59,525 nt of DNA, taken from positions 1-59,525 of IMG/VR virus record IMGVR_UViG_3300022214_000006; one strand, 5' to 3'. Positions 17,825 to 25,625 of this stretch are shown here, in pieces. The DNA comes from a virus. A model generated the notes under the pieces. It searched no databases, had not been told where the DNA came from, and saw nothing but the letters and a program-made list of their open reading frames with translations. The position numbers were made by a program, and so were the translations under genes. Position 1 is the stretch's first letter, and every line of letters begins with the position of its first letter.

Positions 17825-19077
17825 TGTTTTAGTTGATCGTTTATAAAATCTATTACTTTGTTAGCATTGAAAATATTTGTGCATTCACGTTTAAAACTAA
17901 GAATTCCAGAATTTATACTTGGTATCTGTGCCTTCAATAATGACTCTATCCGTGCGGCTTCTGTCCCAGAACATTCAAATTTTGCTAAAACTTCATAATG
18001 TACGCGATGTTTTCTAAATTCTATTTCGTGTTGTGCGATTCTATTATCAAATACGTTACTAATACCATAACCACAATAAATATCACCTATATTTAGCACG
18101 TATATTATCGCAGGCAACGCTGTTTTAAAACCAGTCACGCTACAGGCAGGGCATCCGTGTTTAGCATGTAATATGTTTGTTGGTTCTGCTAACCATTCAT
18201 GACCACAATTTGTAGACAAACATTTAAATGTTATTTTTGTATCTACATTAACAAATTCACCAATTCGTTGTATCGAACTTCCTTCGAGTCTTACATCGAC
18301 TATTTCATTGGATAGTCTCTCAACTTTAGAACATCTAGCACAACCCTTACCTGCGAATAAATTTGATGCTAATATCGACCATTCTCTACCACACCCGTTG
18401 TTTTCGCATCTCACCTTAAACGGAATAGAATGCTTAATATAAGGAGATACCCTAATTATATTTCTTCCTATAAGTCGTGTATCTATAATCTCGTCAGTTA
18501 GTGGAGCACGTTTTGAGCATTTCGGGCATCCTTTACCTGATTGAATGGCTCCATATCTGGTGTACCATTCATATCCGCAAGTGGGGATACTACATTTAAA
18601 TTTTAATGGTTTATCAGACTGGGTATAGCTACCAACCCTGATAATATTTCGTCCTACTAAACGGGCATCTATTACAGTATTAGTTAGCGGTTCACTCCCC
18701 GAACATTTAGGGCATCCACTACCTCTACTAACTACGTTCAATACTTTAGTTTCCCAAACGTTAAGGCAACTATTAATCAAGCATTTAAATCGTAACTTAG
18801 ACTCACCACTAATTACTTCCCCAATACGCTCTATATTTCTACCCTTTAACCGAGAATCAACAATCTCATTAGTCAACCTCTCCTTCTTAGCACATCTAGG
18901 GCAACCATTTCCGCAACACGTAACATTGGGTGGGAACGTAGACCATTCACAATTACAACCATCTTTCAAGCATTTAAATTTTAACGAAGTTTTGCTGGAA
19001 ACATAATCCCCTATACGCTGTATATTGCGCCCAACCAATTTAAAATCTATGTCTGAATTTGTTAATCTCCTACTCAT
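17815..19077 (-). CDS. Homing-type GIY-YIG endonuclease with five zinc-ribbon repeats
   Basis: A 420-residue protein starting at the ATG after GGAGAGTGTGT; an open frame reaches 19164 but would run through the structured leader. Five repeats of about 65 residues follow the plan LTN-IVD-RL-GRNI-RIG, then KFKC----C--EW, then GCPRC. Each has four Cys, the pattern of a zinc ribbon of the DUF4379 kind. The C-terminal 100 residues contain IYVLNIGDIYCGYGISNVFDNRIAQH, a GIY-YIG-like nuclease core with the following R and H, and E-A--IE-LLK. This layout of DNA-reading ribbons plus a GIY-YIG domain is known for selfish homing endonucleases. It sits against the 5' end of the helicase gene. Confidence 0.8.
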   Translation of the reverse strand: MSRRLTNSDIDFKLVGRNIQRIGDYVSSKTSLKFKCLKDGCNCEWSTFPPNVTCCGNGCPRCAKKERLTNEIVDSRLKGRNIERIGEVISGESKLRFKCLINSCLNVWETKVLNVVSRGSGCPKCSGSEPLTNTVIDARLVGRNIIRVGSYTQSDKPLKFKCSIPTCGYEWYTRYGAIQSGKGCPKCSKRAPLTDEIIDTRLIGRNIIRVSPYIKHSIPFKVRCENNGCGREWSILASNLFAGKGCARCSKVERLSNEIVDVRLEGSSIQRIGEFVNVDTKITFKCLSTNCGHEWLAEPTNILHAKHGCPACSVTGFKTALPAIIYVLNIGDIYCGYGISNVFDNRIAQHEIEFRKHRVHYEVLAKFECSGTEAARIESLLKAQIPSINSGILSFKRECTNIFNANKVIDFINDQLKQCQ

Positions 19078-19097
19078 ACACACTCTCCTAAAACAAA

Positions 19098-19174
19098 GAG
19101 GCTTCACCTGAACTCTCAACCTTGCGGAAGTTGGAATAATGGGCTGACACCCACCAGAGTTCATGTAAAGCCTC
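19098..19174 (-). ncRNA. Three-way-junction leader RNA of GIY-YIG gene 1
   Basis: Between promoter and ribosome site, two 19-base arms (19098-19116 and 19156-19174) pair to a long stem with a small internal mismatch. Inside lie hairpin GTGGG/CCCAT and hairpin CAACTT/AGGTTG, giving a three-way junction. A TTTGTTTT run and AGGAG follow it, as in the leader of the gene at 54.4 kb. Confidence 0.6.
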
Positions 19175-19209
19175 GCCAGTTTAATTCGGATTCCAAGCCG
19201 ATAGGAGAG

Positions 19210-19238
19210 TTTATATACTAATTTATATTACTTGTCAA
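19210..19238 (-). promoter_or_regulatory. Sigma70 promoter for GIY-YIG gene 1
   Basis: TTGACA, 17-base spacer, TATAAA, reading leftward into the structured leader and the zinc-ribbon GIY-YIG gene. Confidence 0.75.
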
Positions 19239-19290
19239 GCAATTTCTGAATCGCCCAAGGTGTTTGATTTTTGGGGAAGTGAGTAATCAA

Positions 19291-19659
19291 TTAAGAAATC
19301 ACCCAAACACAGCCTACGATCACTCCAACAAGACAAATAAGCGCCATTAAGGTGATTACTGCACCAAACATAAAACTCATGAATTTATCTACAATTCTGT
19401 ACTCACTTTCGCTCCAAGCGAATATTACTCCACCTAGTAAACACAGCACGAAAAGAATCTTAAACACTACGATTGCATCAGTAGGTAGTTCATGCGGATG
19501 CAATCTATTTACACAACTTGAATATTCTTGCATTTGTGTAACGGTAGCTACTTTAGTATCGTAATTAGACACTATTGACTTACAAGCCATATCTTTGGCT
19601 TGCTCTGCTTCAATCAAAGCGATTGTGGAAATTGTTAGTGCTGCTGAAGATACTGGCAT
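19291..19659 (-). CDS. Membrane protein of unknown function
   Basis: 122 residues. A weakly hydrophobic N-terminus that may be a signal (SSAALTISTIALI), a polar middle with three Cys, then two membrane helices at about residues 64-81 and 97-120. AAGGAA precedes the ATG. The adjacent tiny genes are in the same transcript. Confidence 0.6.
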   Translation of the reverse strand: MPVSSAALTISTIALIEAEQAKDMACKSIVSNYDTKVATVTQMQEYSSCVNRLHPHELPTDAIVVFKILFVLCLLGGVIFAWSESEYRIVDKFMSFMFGAVITLMALICLVGVIVGCVWVIS

Positions 19660-19671
19660 TTTTGATTTTCC

Positions 19672-19845
19672 TTAAAATGTAATCGTAGTAGAACTACCCC
19701 CAGTAACCGTAGCCATCACCAGCCGTACCGAATGATCTTTATAAGTAATAAATTTCCACAACCTGACCAACCAACGTGTTTCAGGATAAGTGTAGGACAG
19801 CATATCACCGGCTTGGAGTCCGTGGTTTGAAGAGTATGTAATCAC
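19672..19845 (-). CDS. Hypothetical 57-residue protein
   Basis: Starts with GTG that overlaps the stop of the upstream gene (GTGA) and encodes ITYSSNHGLQAGDML at its start. Aromatic and basic residues in the middle, Thr-rich beta-like C-terminus. Supported by tight coupling on both sides; no family recognised. Confidence 0.55.
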   Translation of the reverse strand: MITYSSNHGLQAGDMLSYTYPETRWLVRLWKFITYKDHSVRLVMATVTGGSSTTITF

Positions 19846-20009
19846 AAACTCATCCCAAGAACTGCCGAACAGATAACGGCATTCATACCAACCATAAATA
19901 GGAAAGACTGTTCGCGGATATTTGGTTTACGTGTCATCAATAAATAAATTGTGGTGCTTACTGTAACACAGGATAATCCAAAACCAATTAGTGATAGTGT
20001 GTAAATCAT
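19842..20009 (-). CDS. Small two-helix membrane protein
   Basis: 55 residues: YTLSLIGFGLSCVTVSTTI forms one helix and FLFMVGMNAVICSAVLGM the other, with a short basic loop RKPNIRE. The ATG lies just after the preceding TGA. Function unknown. Confidence 0.6.
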   Translation of the reverse strand: MIYTLSLIGFGLSCVTVSTTIYLLMTRKPNIREQSFLFMVGMNAVICSAVLGMSL

Positions 20010-20010
20010 T

Positions 20011-20181
20011 TCAACCCCCAAACATCTTTAAAGCTGACTTCATAGCTTTAGCCTGCCTGTCGATCATAGCTGCAATCAACGTACCTTCTTTACTTGTGCA
20101 GATAAGACATTCAATTTCTGCATCTGCTCCGAAGGCAGATTTCTTCTTTTCTAAAGTGTTAATCAAGTCTTGTAATTTCAT
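20011..20181 (-). CDS. Hypothetical 56-residue protein
   Basis: Preceded by AGAGGATTC. Lys/Asp-rich, with EIECLICTSKEGTLIAAM in the centre. Charged and soluble; not recognised. Confidence 0.6.
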   Translation of the reverse strand: MKLQDLINTLEKKKSAFGADAEIECLICTSKEGTLIAAMIDRQAKAMKSALKMFGG

Positions 20182-20192
20182 TTTGAATCCTC

Positions 20193-20369
20193 TTAAAGTT
20201 TAATCTCGATCTCGCAAACATAATACGTTGGTTGCCCGATACCGTTAATATTCATTAAACTGATGCTCATCTTTCCATGATGGTCAAGCGCAAACTCATT
20301 AACCATCTGCGAAATCTTCAATTCAAGTTCGCGCTTGGCGGCTTTAACTTCTTCGATTGTTTTGGTCAT
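20193..20369 (-). CDS. Hypothetical 58-residue protein
   Basis: Amphipathic N-terminal helix (TIEEVKAAKRELELKISQM) followed by a beta-like half containing DHHGKMSISLMNING. The ATG overlaps the end of the upstream gene. Not recognised. Confidence 0.6.
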   Translation of the reverse strand: MTKTIEEVKAAKRELELKISQMVNEFALDHHGKMSISLMNINGIGQPTYYVCEIEIKL

Positions 20370-20638
20370 TTTTTGTACTCCATATTAGTCGCCCTCAGAG
20401 TGTCGATGATTTCCATCCATAACCTTTGGCCTTCATAATCCATTTGAGTTTTCATATAGGTTCTAACTTTGCGCAGGCAGTCTGCTAGTCTTTCACGATC
20501 CTCGGAGATACACCCAGCACTTAGGTCTGACTCTCCTTTGCCGCAAGTCTTACACAAAGCTAATACCACCTCCCCGTTATGGTCTAGGATTGCTTCAGGG
20601 CAGTTTGCATCTCCTGTCATATATAGTGTATGTGTCAT
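20366..20638 (-). CDS. Hypothetical protein with CxxC motif
   Basis: 90 residues. ANCPEAIL, then LALCKTCGKGESDL near residue 28, then a Cys near 43; a small metal-binding site is likely. Similar short Cys proteins are frequent in phage early regions. GGGGAG precedes the ATG. Confidence 0.6.
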   Translation of the reverse strand: MTHTLYMTGDANCPEAILDHNGEVVLALCKTCGKGESDLSAGCISEDRERLADCLRKVRTYMKTQMDYEGQRLWMEIIDTLRATNMEYKK

Positions 20639-20643
20639 CTCAA

Positions 20644-20979
20644 TTACTCCCCAAATCGTTCATAATAACAGCAGCCGCAATTAAACCAGACCCGCTCAAA
20701 GAACTCCTCAACACGTTCAAGACTGTCGTTTGTCAGGCACTCAACGTTGAAAGTGTTTCCGTGACGGTCTTTGAATTTTACTTCACTGCTGTAACTAAAC
20801 TTAGGTAACTGAGGATATTTCTCACTCCACTCACAGTTATTATACTCATAAAACTGAATGGGATATTTCCTACCTTCAGCATTGTCAAAACATTTCTGAT
20901 ACAGATACGTCGCGTACTGTTTTAACGGCAAGGGGAATTTTCGGTAGCCTGCGCGTTTTAGTTGGGTGGCGGTAATCAT
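20644..20979 (-). CDS. Hypothetical phage protein, CGCC tail
   Basis: 111 residues, aromatic-rich. Begins TATQLKRAGYRKFPLP, which recalls a conserved small phage family without known role, and ends with FNCGCCYYERFGE. AGGAGCC precedes the ATG. Confidence 0.6.
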   Translation of the reverse strand: MITATQLKRAGYRKFPLPLKQYATYLYQKCFDNAEGRKYPIQFYEYNNCEWSEKYPQLPKFSYSSEVKFKDRHGNTFNVECLTNDSLERVEEFFERVWFNCGCCYYERFGE

Positions 20980-21161
20980 TACAGGCTCCTAGCCTCTATA
21001 GCCAAATTATCAAGTTCTCGTGCTACATTACAGAATGCCGCATCGCCATAGGCAAGTGCATAACCATTGCGCTCACGTTCGGTATTCTCAGCCTTCATAC
21101 CTTCAATCTGAGCGTAGAAAGACATCATTTGACATTGAATAGCTACTACTTGTCCGTTCAT
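20979..21161 (-). CDS. Hypothetical 60-residue protein
   Basis: Mostly helical by composition, with AGGAGAG upstream. Its stop shares a base with the next start. Not recognised. Confidence 0.55.
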   Translation of the reverse strand: MNGQVVAIQCQMMSFYAQIEGMKAENTERERNGYALAYGDAAFCNVARELDNLAIEARSL

Positions 21162-21176
21162 TATTCTCTCCTAAAT

Positions 21177-21371
21177 TTATTTCTGCAAAACATACCTAAG
21201 ATTAGCGTTACTTTCCATTACAGCAGCACAGAAGATTAGATCAACAACAGCATCTGACAATTCCTCAGAATAGCTTGGGCTACCCCGCAAAAGAGTCCGC
21301 AAGGCAAGTTTAGCATGGTTAAGGCTATCTTCAGCAACTTCTGATATGTAAGTTATATTTGAACTCATCAT
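21177..21371 (-). CDS. Hypothetical 64-residue protein
   Basis: Helical, Leu/Ala-rich. GGGGAGG lies directly before two adjacent ATG codons (21371 and 21368); the second is better spaced. Not recognised. Confidence 0.55.
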   Translation of the reverse strand: MMSSNITYISEVAEDSLNHAKLALRTLLRGSPSYSEELSDAVVDLIFCAAVMESNANLRYVLQK

Positions 21372-21574
21372 TCCTCCCCAATACTATCAGACCAACCAAT
21401 CATATCATAAATATCCATACCCTCAATCCAGTATTCACCAAAATCATCCCTTACAACTTCACAACGAAATTTCTGACCATCTGTGGTGTAGCCAAGGAAT
21501 TTGTAGCCTTCCGAATTCGGCAAAGACGATCTTGGAAACAGTCGTTTTCCGCGAACCATTATGTTTTTAATCAT
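21368..21574 (-). CDS. Hypothetical 68-residue protein
   Basis: Starts at the ATG overlapping the upstream stop (ATGATTAA); the frame is open to 21598. Contains GYKFLGYTTDGQKFRCEV and ends DMIGWSDSIGEE, a compact beta-like protein. Not recognised. Confidence 0.55.
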   Translation of the reverse strand: MIKNIMVRGKRLFPRSSLPNSEGYKFLGYTTDGQKFRCEVVRDDFGEYWIEGMDIYDMIGWSDSIGEE

Positions 21575-21971
21575 CGCAGTCATCGCCACGAGTATCAATC
21601 ATAATATCCCCAAAAAAGAATACTCCTTTATAGGAAGATACTGTGAATGGTTTGTCGAACTTTGTGACGCTGATATAATCTTCTGCAAGGTCTGCTGCTG
21701 TTAGATGTTTGGCACTGATTATTCCTATAAGCCCCGCGTCTACGGGGTAGTCGAAACCGTCAGTCCCTGTAAATTCGCCATCGCCATCTGCTGTATCTGC
21801 CGCGAAGAACTCAATACCTGCTACTTCAGAGTGATTTTCTTTGAAAAATTCATGGCAAAAATCATCCCATACAGCAGATAGCGATTCAATGTAACACAGG
21901 TCTCCGATGTAATACTCGCCTTTTGGCAGAGTCAGGGAGCCGTCAGGGTTTGTTTTCCATTTTAGGGTCAT
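21567..21971 (-). CDS. Hypothetical 134-residue phage protein
   Basis: Acidic. LPKGEYYIGDLCYIE near residue 17 and TDGFDYPVDAGLIGII near 70 resemble a widespread phage family of unknown role that begins with a Y-IGDLCY phrase. AGAGGTAT precedes the ATG. Confidence 0.6.
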   Translation of the reverse strand: MTLKWKTNPDGSLTLPKGEYYIGDLCYIESLSAVWDDFCHEFFKENHSEVAGIEFFAADTADGDGEFTGTDGFDYPVDAGLIGIISAKHLTAADLAEDYISVTKFDKPFTVSSYKGVFFFGDIMIDTRGDDCDD

Positions 21972-21973
21972 TT

Positions 21974-22141
21974 CTATACCTCTAAATCAGTAACGTCCAA
22001 ACACTCAACCTGAACAACTGCATCCTGTTCAGAACTATCCAACGAATCCCACAACTGTTTACGAGCCTGTTTCTCAGTGCTGGCGGCAATCGTGACTTCT
22101 TTGTCCAAGCCTTCGATATAGAATAGGTAGGCGTATTTCAT
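21974..22141 (-). CDS. Hypothetical 55-residue protein
   Basis: Begins MKYAYLFYIEGLDKEVTIAA. Compact acidic protein; follows the stop of the upstream gene by one base. Not recognised. Confidence 0.6.
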   Translation of the reverse strand: MKYAYLFYIEGLDKEVTIAASTEKQARKQLWDSLDSSEQDAVVQVECLDVTDLEV

Positions 22142-22453
22142 TTAAAACTCGTAAGTAATACTAAGTTGTCCAGCAACACTTTTCATAGCCGATTCGCTGA
22201 ACAAGCTACGCAATTGAATAATCATTGATCCGTAACTCGATACTATACGCTTCCAGTCAGCATTATCAGAATCGTAAGAACTGATACTTACTTTCATACG
22301 TGCCACAATGTCACTAGCTGCTGTAACAGGTACACCTTGTTTCATCAATTCGCCAATAAGGTCTTCCATAAAACAGAAGTTAGGTTGCTTGCTGAAGTTA
22401 AGTGCTGCCATCTTTTCACACATGTCTGCCAGTTGTTTAAGTTGTTGCGTCAT
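22142..22453 (-). CDS. Hypothetical 103-residue protein
   Basis: Helical, Met/Ser-rich. GAGGAG precedes the ATG, and a promoter lies 36 bases farther upstream, so it is the first gene of its transcript. Not recognised. Confidence 0.6.
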   Translation of the reverse strand: MTQQLKQLADMCEKMAALNFSKQPNFCFMEDLIGELMKQGVPVTAASDIVARMKVSISSYDSDNADWKRIVSSYGSMIIQLRSLFSESAMKSVAGQLSITYEF

Positions 22454-22488
22454 TTTTAATCTCCTCTTTAATTATTCAACGAGGTAAT

Positions 22489-22518
22489 ATTATCGCATGA
22501 TTTAGGGGGTGGTGTCAA
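22489..22518 (-). promoter_or_regulatory. Sigma70 promoter, family A
   Basis: TTGACA, 18-base spacer, GATAAT preceded by TGC, on the minus strand upstream of the gene starting at 22453. Confidence 0.75.
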
Positions 22519-22531
22519 GGGTCATAAGTGG

Positions 22532-22747
22532 CTATTTCTTCCCAAGCCTATCTTGGATAACTTCTGAACAATTGTAAGCAATACGCGCATTCTGATGACT
22601 CCTGTCACCATAAGCATTACACTCATTAACGGCTTCTGCGATGGCGGCGTACCACGCGGATTCTGCGAGTTCACGCAGAGCCATATCAAACGCGGCTGGT
22701 TGACTAGTTGGTTTAAACTTTTTTGCCCAGTATTCATTGAAAGTCAT
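22532..22747 (-). CDS. Hypothetical 71-residue protein
   Basis: Starts at the ATG after AGAGGAACTAAG, giving TFNEYWAKKFKPTSQPAAFD. An open frame from a TTG at 22825 is longer but would start inside the promoter. The middle, ALRELAESAWYAAIAEAVNE, is an alanine-rich helix. The short phage family with an EYWA start is familiar but has no known role. Confidence 0.6.
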   Translation of the reverse strand: MTFNEYWAKKFKPTSQPAAFDMALRELAESAWYAAIAEAVNECNAYGDRSHQNARIAYNCSEVIQDRLGKK

Positions 22748-22796
22748 CTTAGTTCCTCTTTTGTCTAGTTGCTCAGTTTCATTACCGAGTTTGATT

Positions 22797-22825
22797 ATTT
22801 TACATTGGTTGGGGAGAGTTGTCAA
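22797..22825 (-). promoter_or_regulatory. Sigma70 promoter
   Basis: TTGACA, 17-base spacer, TAAAAT on the minus strand, overlapping the end of the gene at 22800 and driving the gene starting at 22747. Confidence 0.6.
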
Positions 22826-22991
22826 TCATCTCAAGAATTTTAATAGCACATTCATACCACTGAAACACCATAAAAAGTTCTCCGGTAGGTGAGTAATTAT
22901 AAATTTCCTCTGCTGTAAGCAAGCTACCATCAGATTTCTCAAGAATTTTAGCCTTTTCGATGGTCTCACACATTTGTCGAATACTCGGCAT
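22800..22991 (-). CDS. Hypothetical 63-residue protein
   Basis: Charged N-terminal helix (IRQMCETIEKAKILEKSDG), then an aromatic stretch. GGGGAG precedes the ATG, downstream of a strong promoter. Not recognised. Confidence 0.6.
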   Translation of the reverse strand: MPSIRQMCETIEKAKILEKSDGSLLTAEEIYNYSPTGELFMVFQWYECAIKILEMIDNSPQPM

Positions 22992-23025
22992 TTTTTACTC
23001 CCCTATTTATAATTAACGTTCGAGC

Positions 23026-23054
23026 ATTATAGATGTTTTAGATGGGGTTGTCAA
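23026..23054 (-). promoter_or_regulatory. Sigma70 promoter, family A
   Basis: TTGACA, 17-base spacer, TATAAT, followed by GCTCGAACGTTAA, the start-region block shared with the promoters at 33.1 and 32.4 kb. It overlaps the 3' end of GIY-YIG gene 2 and drives the gene starting at 22991. Confidence 0.85.
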
Positions 23055-23913
23055 GGGTGTTGGAGATTAAATTTAAGACTGCCGGGAGGTTGTGTAAATG
23101 GGTGGCTTCTTTTTTGAAACCTTCAATTCCGGTATTAACTATTGGGAATGTCTTTTGGATTAAGCGTTCTATCTGTTGTGCTTGTATGCCGGAGCATTCG
23201 TAGGTGGTGATTAGTTCTGCGTAGGCGTTGTGCTTTTTGAAGGAAGTTTTGTGCCTATCGGCACGTGTTTTAAAATTATTAGTTATTCCAAAACCACAAT
23301 GGGTATCGTTGATTGCATACACATATACTACTGAAGGCTTTTTTGAATTAAATCCAGTTTTAGCACAGTTAGGACAGCCAACACCATCTAAAACGCTCCC
23401 CACTACCGCACTCCATTTATTACCACAACATAAACAGCTATATTTCATTTTATGGCTGTTACGACCTGTGTATTCTGACTCTCGCTTTATTCCTCGTCCA
23501 AGCAATTTAGCATCTATACTGCTATTTGTCAGAGGATTACTCCCAAAACATTTAGGGCATCCGGTACCATTATTAATTACATTGCTATATTTAGCTCTCC
23601 ATGTATGCCCACAGATGCCTGAAAACTCCATTCCACTATCCGCCCCAACATACTCGGATAATCTAGATATGCCCCTCTTAACTAATTCAGCATCCACTTC
23701 TTCTATTGGTCTAGGAATTCTTCCACCGCATTTAGGGCAACCTCTTCCTTTTGACACAACATTATTTGGTAGTGCTGACCAAACCCACCCACAGGACAAT
23801 TTTGTGCATTTGAAACGTATCTTAGTGTGGCACATAACATAGGTATCTAAGAGAATTATATTTCTCCCAGACAATCTAGATTGTATAATCTCGTCAGTTA
23901 GTTTCTTAGCCAT
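23038..23913 (-). CDS. Homing-type GIY-YIG endonuclease with three zinc-ribbon repeats
   Basis: A 291-residue protein; an earlier in-frame start at 23970 lies inside the leader stem, so the ATG at 23913 is chosen. Three four-Cys ribbon repeats (LTDEIIQSRLSGRNI, then FKC--LSCGWVW, then GCPKC) are followed by VVYVYAINDTHCGFGITNNFKTRADRH, a GIY-YIG-like core, and IERLIQKTF. It is a shorter paralogue of the gene at 17.8-19.1 kb. The ribosome-site-like GAGGG lies in the 3' arm of the leader stem, so translation may be controlled by folding. Confidence 0.78.
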   Translation of the reverse strand: MAKKLTDEIIQSRLSGRNIILLDTYVMCHTKIRFKCTKLSCGWVWSALPNNVVSKGRGCPKCGGRIPRPIEEVDAELVKRGISRLSEYVGADSGMEFSGICGHTWRAKYSNVINNGTGCPKCFGSNPLTNSSIDAKLLGRGIKRESEYTGRNSHKMKYSCLCCGNKWSAVVGSVLDGVGCPNCAKTGFNSKKPSVVYVYAINDTHCGFGITNNFKTRADRHKTSFKKHNAYAELITTYECSGIQAQQIERLIQKTFPIVNTGIEGFKKEATHLHNLPAVLNLISNTLDNPI

Positions 23914-23916
23914 AAC

Positions 23917-23996
23917 AAAACCCTCAAAAATGTACACGAGCCGCCAAGCTGTAGTCCTGTAATAAAACAAGACCCGTGTACATATCTGAGGGTTTT
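23917..23996 (-). ncRNA. Three-way-junction leader RNA of GIY-YIG gene 2
   Basis: Arms 23917-23938 and 23975-23996 form a stem of about 20 bp with one short internal loop. Inside are hairpin TCTTG/CAGGA with loop TTTTATTA and hairpin AGC/GCT with loop TTGGCG. Both loops recur in the leader at 54.35 kb, while stem pairs change in compensating fashion. Confidence 0.7.
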
Positions 23997-24022
23997 ACAG
24001 TTGCTACATCTTGGCTAGGGTT

Positions 24023-24051
24023 CTTATAGCAAAATAATAGTAACTTGTCAA
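24023..24051 (-). promoter_or_regulatory. Sigma70 promoter for GIY-YIG gene 2
   Basis: TTGACA, 17-base spacer, TATAAG on the minus strand, overlapping the last codons of the SNF2-like gene and reading into the structured leader. Confidence 0.75.
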
Positions 24052-25625
24052 GCCTTATGGTCGATAACCATCTTGTACAAATCCAACAGTGCGTCCTGAT
24101 CGGTTTTTTTAGCAATAAGGCTATCAAACCTCTTCCACTCGATAGGCGTAGCGCCGATATAGTAGATATTCATCGGATGTTTCTGCAATGCTGATGCGAT
24201 ACGCTCATTACTTTGAAGAAAGTGGAGTCCACGTTGGCTAGGAGCTGCCCAAACTATTTTATCAGCAGCAGCCATCTCAAGACCATGGGCGCATACTTGA
24301 GGATGTGCGAGTAACACGCGGGGTTCTTCGCTGTTCTGGAAGTCGGTAAATATTCTATCTCGTTCTTTTTTACCTACTGATCCGTACACCATCTCACAGG
24401 TGAACTCTTTGCTTATTTCCCTATAGTAAAGTCTCAATGCTCCTGTAAAACTCACAAAGACAATGGTTTTTCTAGGTGTACTGCGGATACACCTCATGAT
24501 CGCATCAATACGAGATTGGCAGTCCAATTCCTGATAGGTGTCTAGTCCAGTCTTATAAGCCCCTAACGCAATCTGCAACAGTTTACCAACTTTATCGCTG
24601 GCGTTAATTGCTAAAAGTTTTTCGCCACTTTCATGTTCTAAAAGCATGTCTTTTTTCATACTATCATACATCTTCTTCTGTTCTTTACTGAGATCACATT
24701 CGATTCGTGTATGGGTGAGTTCTGGTAAGTTTAGGACATCTTTCTTCCTTATGCAAATGGCGGGTTGTAGAGCGCGGTGTACATGGATGTTCGCGTCTTT
24801 TTTAGGCTTCCAAATAGGTGGGTTTACGCAAATTTGATTCATCACTAACGAACGCCAAGCGCCAAAATATTTAGGAACGTTGTCAGGTGAAACCAATTTC
24901 ACCATGCTCCATACAGAAAGCGGATTTTCTCCAGTTGGCGTACCTGTCAACTCTATAAAACGCTGACTAGGTTTCAGCGCATCACGTATGGACTTCCACA
25001 TTAAACTTTGAGAATTTCCGAGGTTATCTGCTTCGTCCCAAACGATAATATCAATGTCTTTACTATTCATCAAATACTTTTTGATTGCATCATTCTTAAC
25101 TCCGTCATGGTTGATGATGGTTATGGTATAATTGGATTTCAGTTCTTCTTCAAATCGTGGATTGACAGAGTGGATCACTTCACTGCTGTAATTTGAAAAC
25201 GATTCAAGAGCCAACTGATGCCAGACAGTGCTTGTGGTAGATAGTGTTGTAAAAATAACCATGCGCCTAACATTTCCAAATTTCCGCAGGAAATCAAACG
25301 TGAGCATAGTTGAAAAACTTTTTCCAGTCCTCGGCTCGGAAAGATCGAAACAGCGTTTGTTATCAGCTTTAAACCGAGCTGTGATTAGTTGGTGCGGCAT
25401 CGGAGGATAGATACCTGCCAGCAATGGTGGTTCATACAACTCAAACGGATGCGGACAATCCAAAATCCCCCGTAGTTTTTGGTAAGCCTCCAAATCCCAT
25501 TTAACCGCAACCTTCGGCTGTCCAGATTCGTCTTGGATTATTTTATGTTTAAGATCGGTCAGGAAGGGAAGAAGGACGTGGCTGACGATTATGGACTTGC
25601 TGGGACGATGCACGGTTACGGTCAT
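24048..25625 (-). CDS. SNF2-type helicase/ATPase
   Basis: A 525-residue superfamily 2 protein: PMPHQ Q-motif near residue 75, Walker A SEPRTGKSFS near 95, DEAD box WDEADN near 197, motif III LTGTPTG near 227, a C-terminal helicase half with KTIVFVSFTGAL near 390 and motif VI QSNERIASALQ near 478. The family translocates on double-stranded DNA; phage members are common near polymerase and recombination genes. The ATG overlaps the stop of the upstream gene (ATGA). Confidence 0.88.
   Translation of the reverse strand: MTVTVHRPSKSIIVSHVLLPFLTDLKHKIIQDESGQPKVAVKWDLEAYQKLRGILDCPHPFELYEPPLLAGIYPPMPHQLITARFKADNKRCFDLSEPRTGKSFSTMLTFDFLRKFGNVRRMVIFTTLSTTSTVWHQLALESFSNYSSEVIHSVNPRFEEELKSNYTITIINHDGVKNDAIKKYLMNSKDIDIIVWDEADNLGNSQSLMWKSIRDALKPSQRFIELTGTPTGENPLSVWSMVKLVSPDNVPKYFGAWRSLVMNQICVNPPIWKPKKDANIHVHRALQPAICIRKKDVLNLPELTHTRIECDLSKEQKKMYDSMKKDMLLEHESGEKLLAINASDKVGKLLQIALGAYKTGLDTYQELDCQSRIDAIMRCIRSTPRKTIVFVSFTGALRLYYREISKEFTCEMVYGSVGKKERDRIFTDFQNSEEPRVLLAHPQVCAHGLEMAAADKIVWAAPSQRGLHFLQSNERIASALQKHPMNIYYIGATPIEWKRFDSLIAKKTDQDALLDLYKMVIDHKA

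Noticed and set aside
17815-19077. Regularly spaced repeats that might suggest a CRISPR array
   Set aside because: The repetition is at protein level (zinc ribbons of about 65 residues); the DNA repeats diverge and no spacer pattern exists. No CRISPR array was seen anywhere.
19078-19164. N-terminal extension of GIY-YIG gene 1
   Set aside because: It would translate the structured leader; the ATG at 19077 has GGAGAG and begins the repeat pattern.
19098-19174. Omega-RNA or HEARO-type guide RNA for the leader elements
   Set aside because: No IscB, TnpB or HNH/RuvC protein is nearby; the associated proteins are GIY-YIG nucleases.
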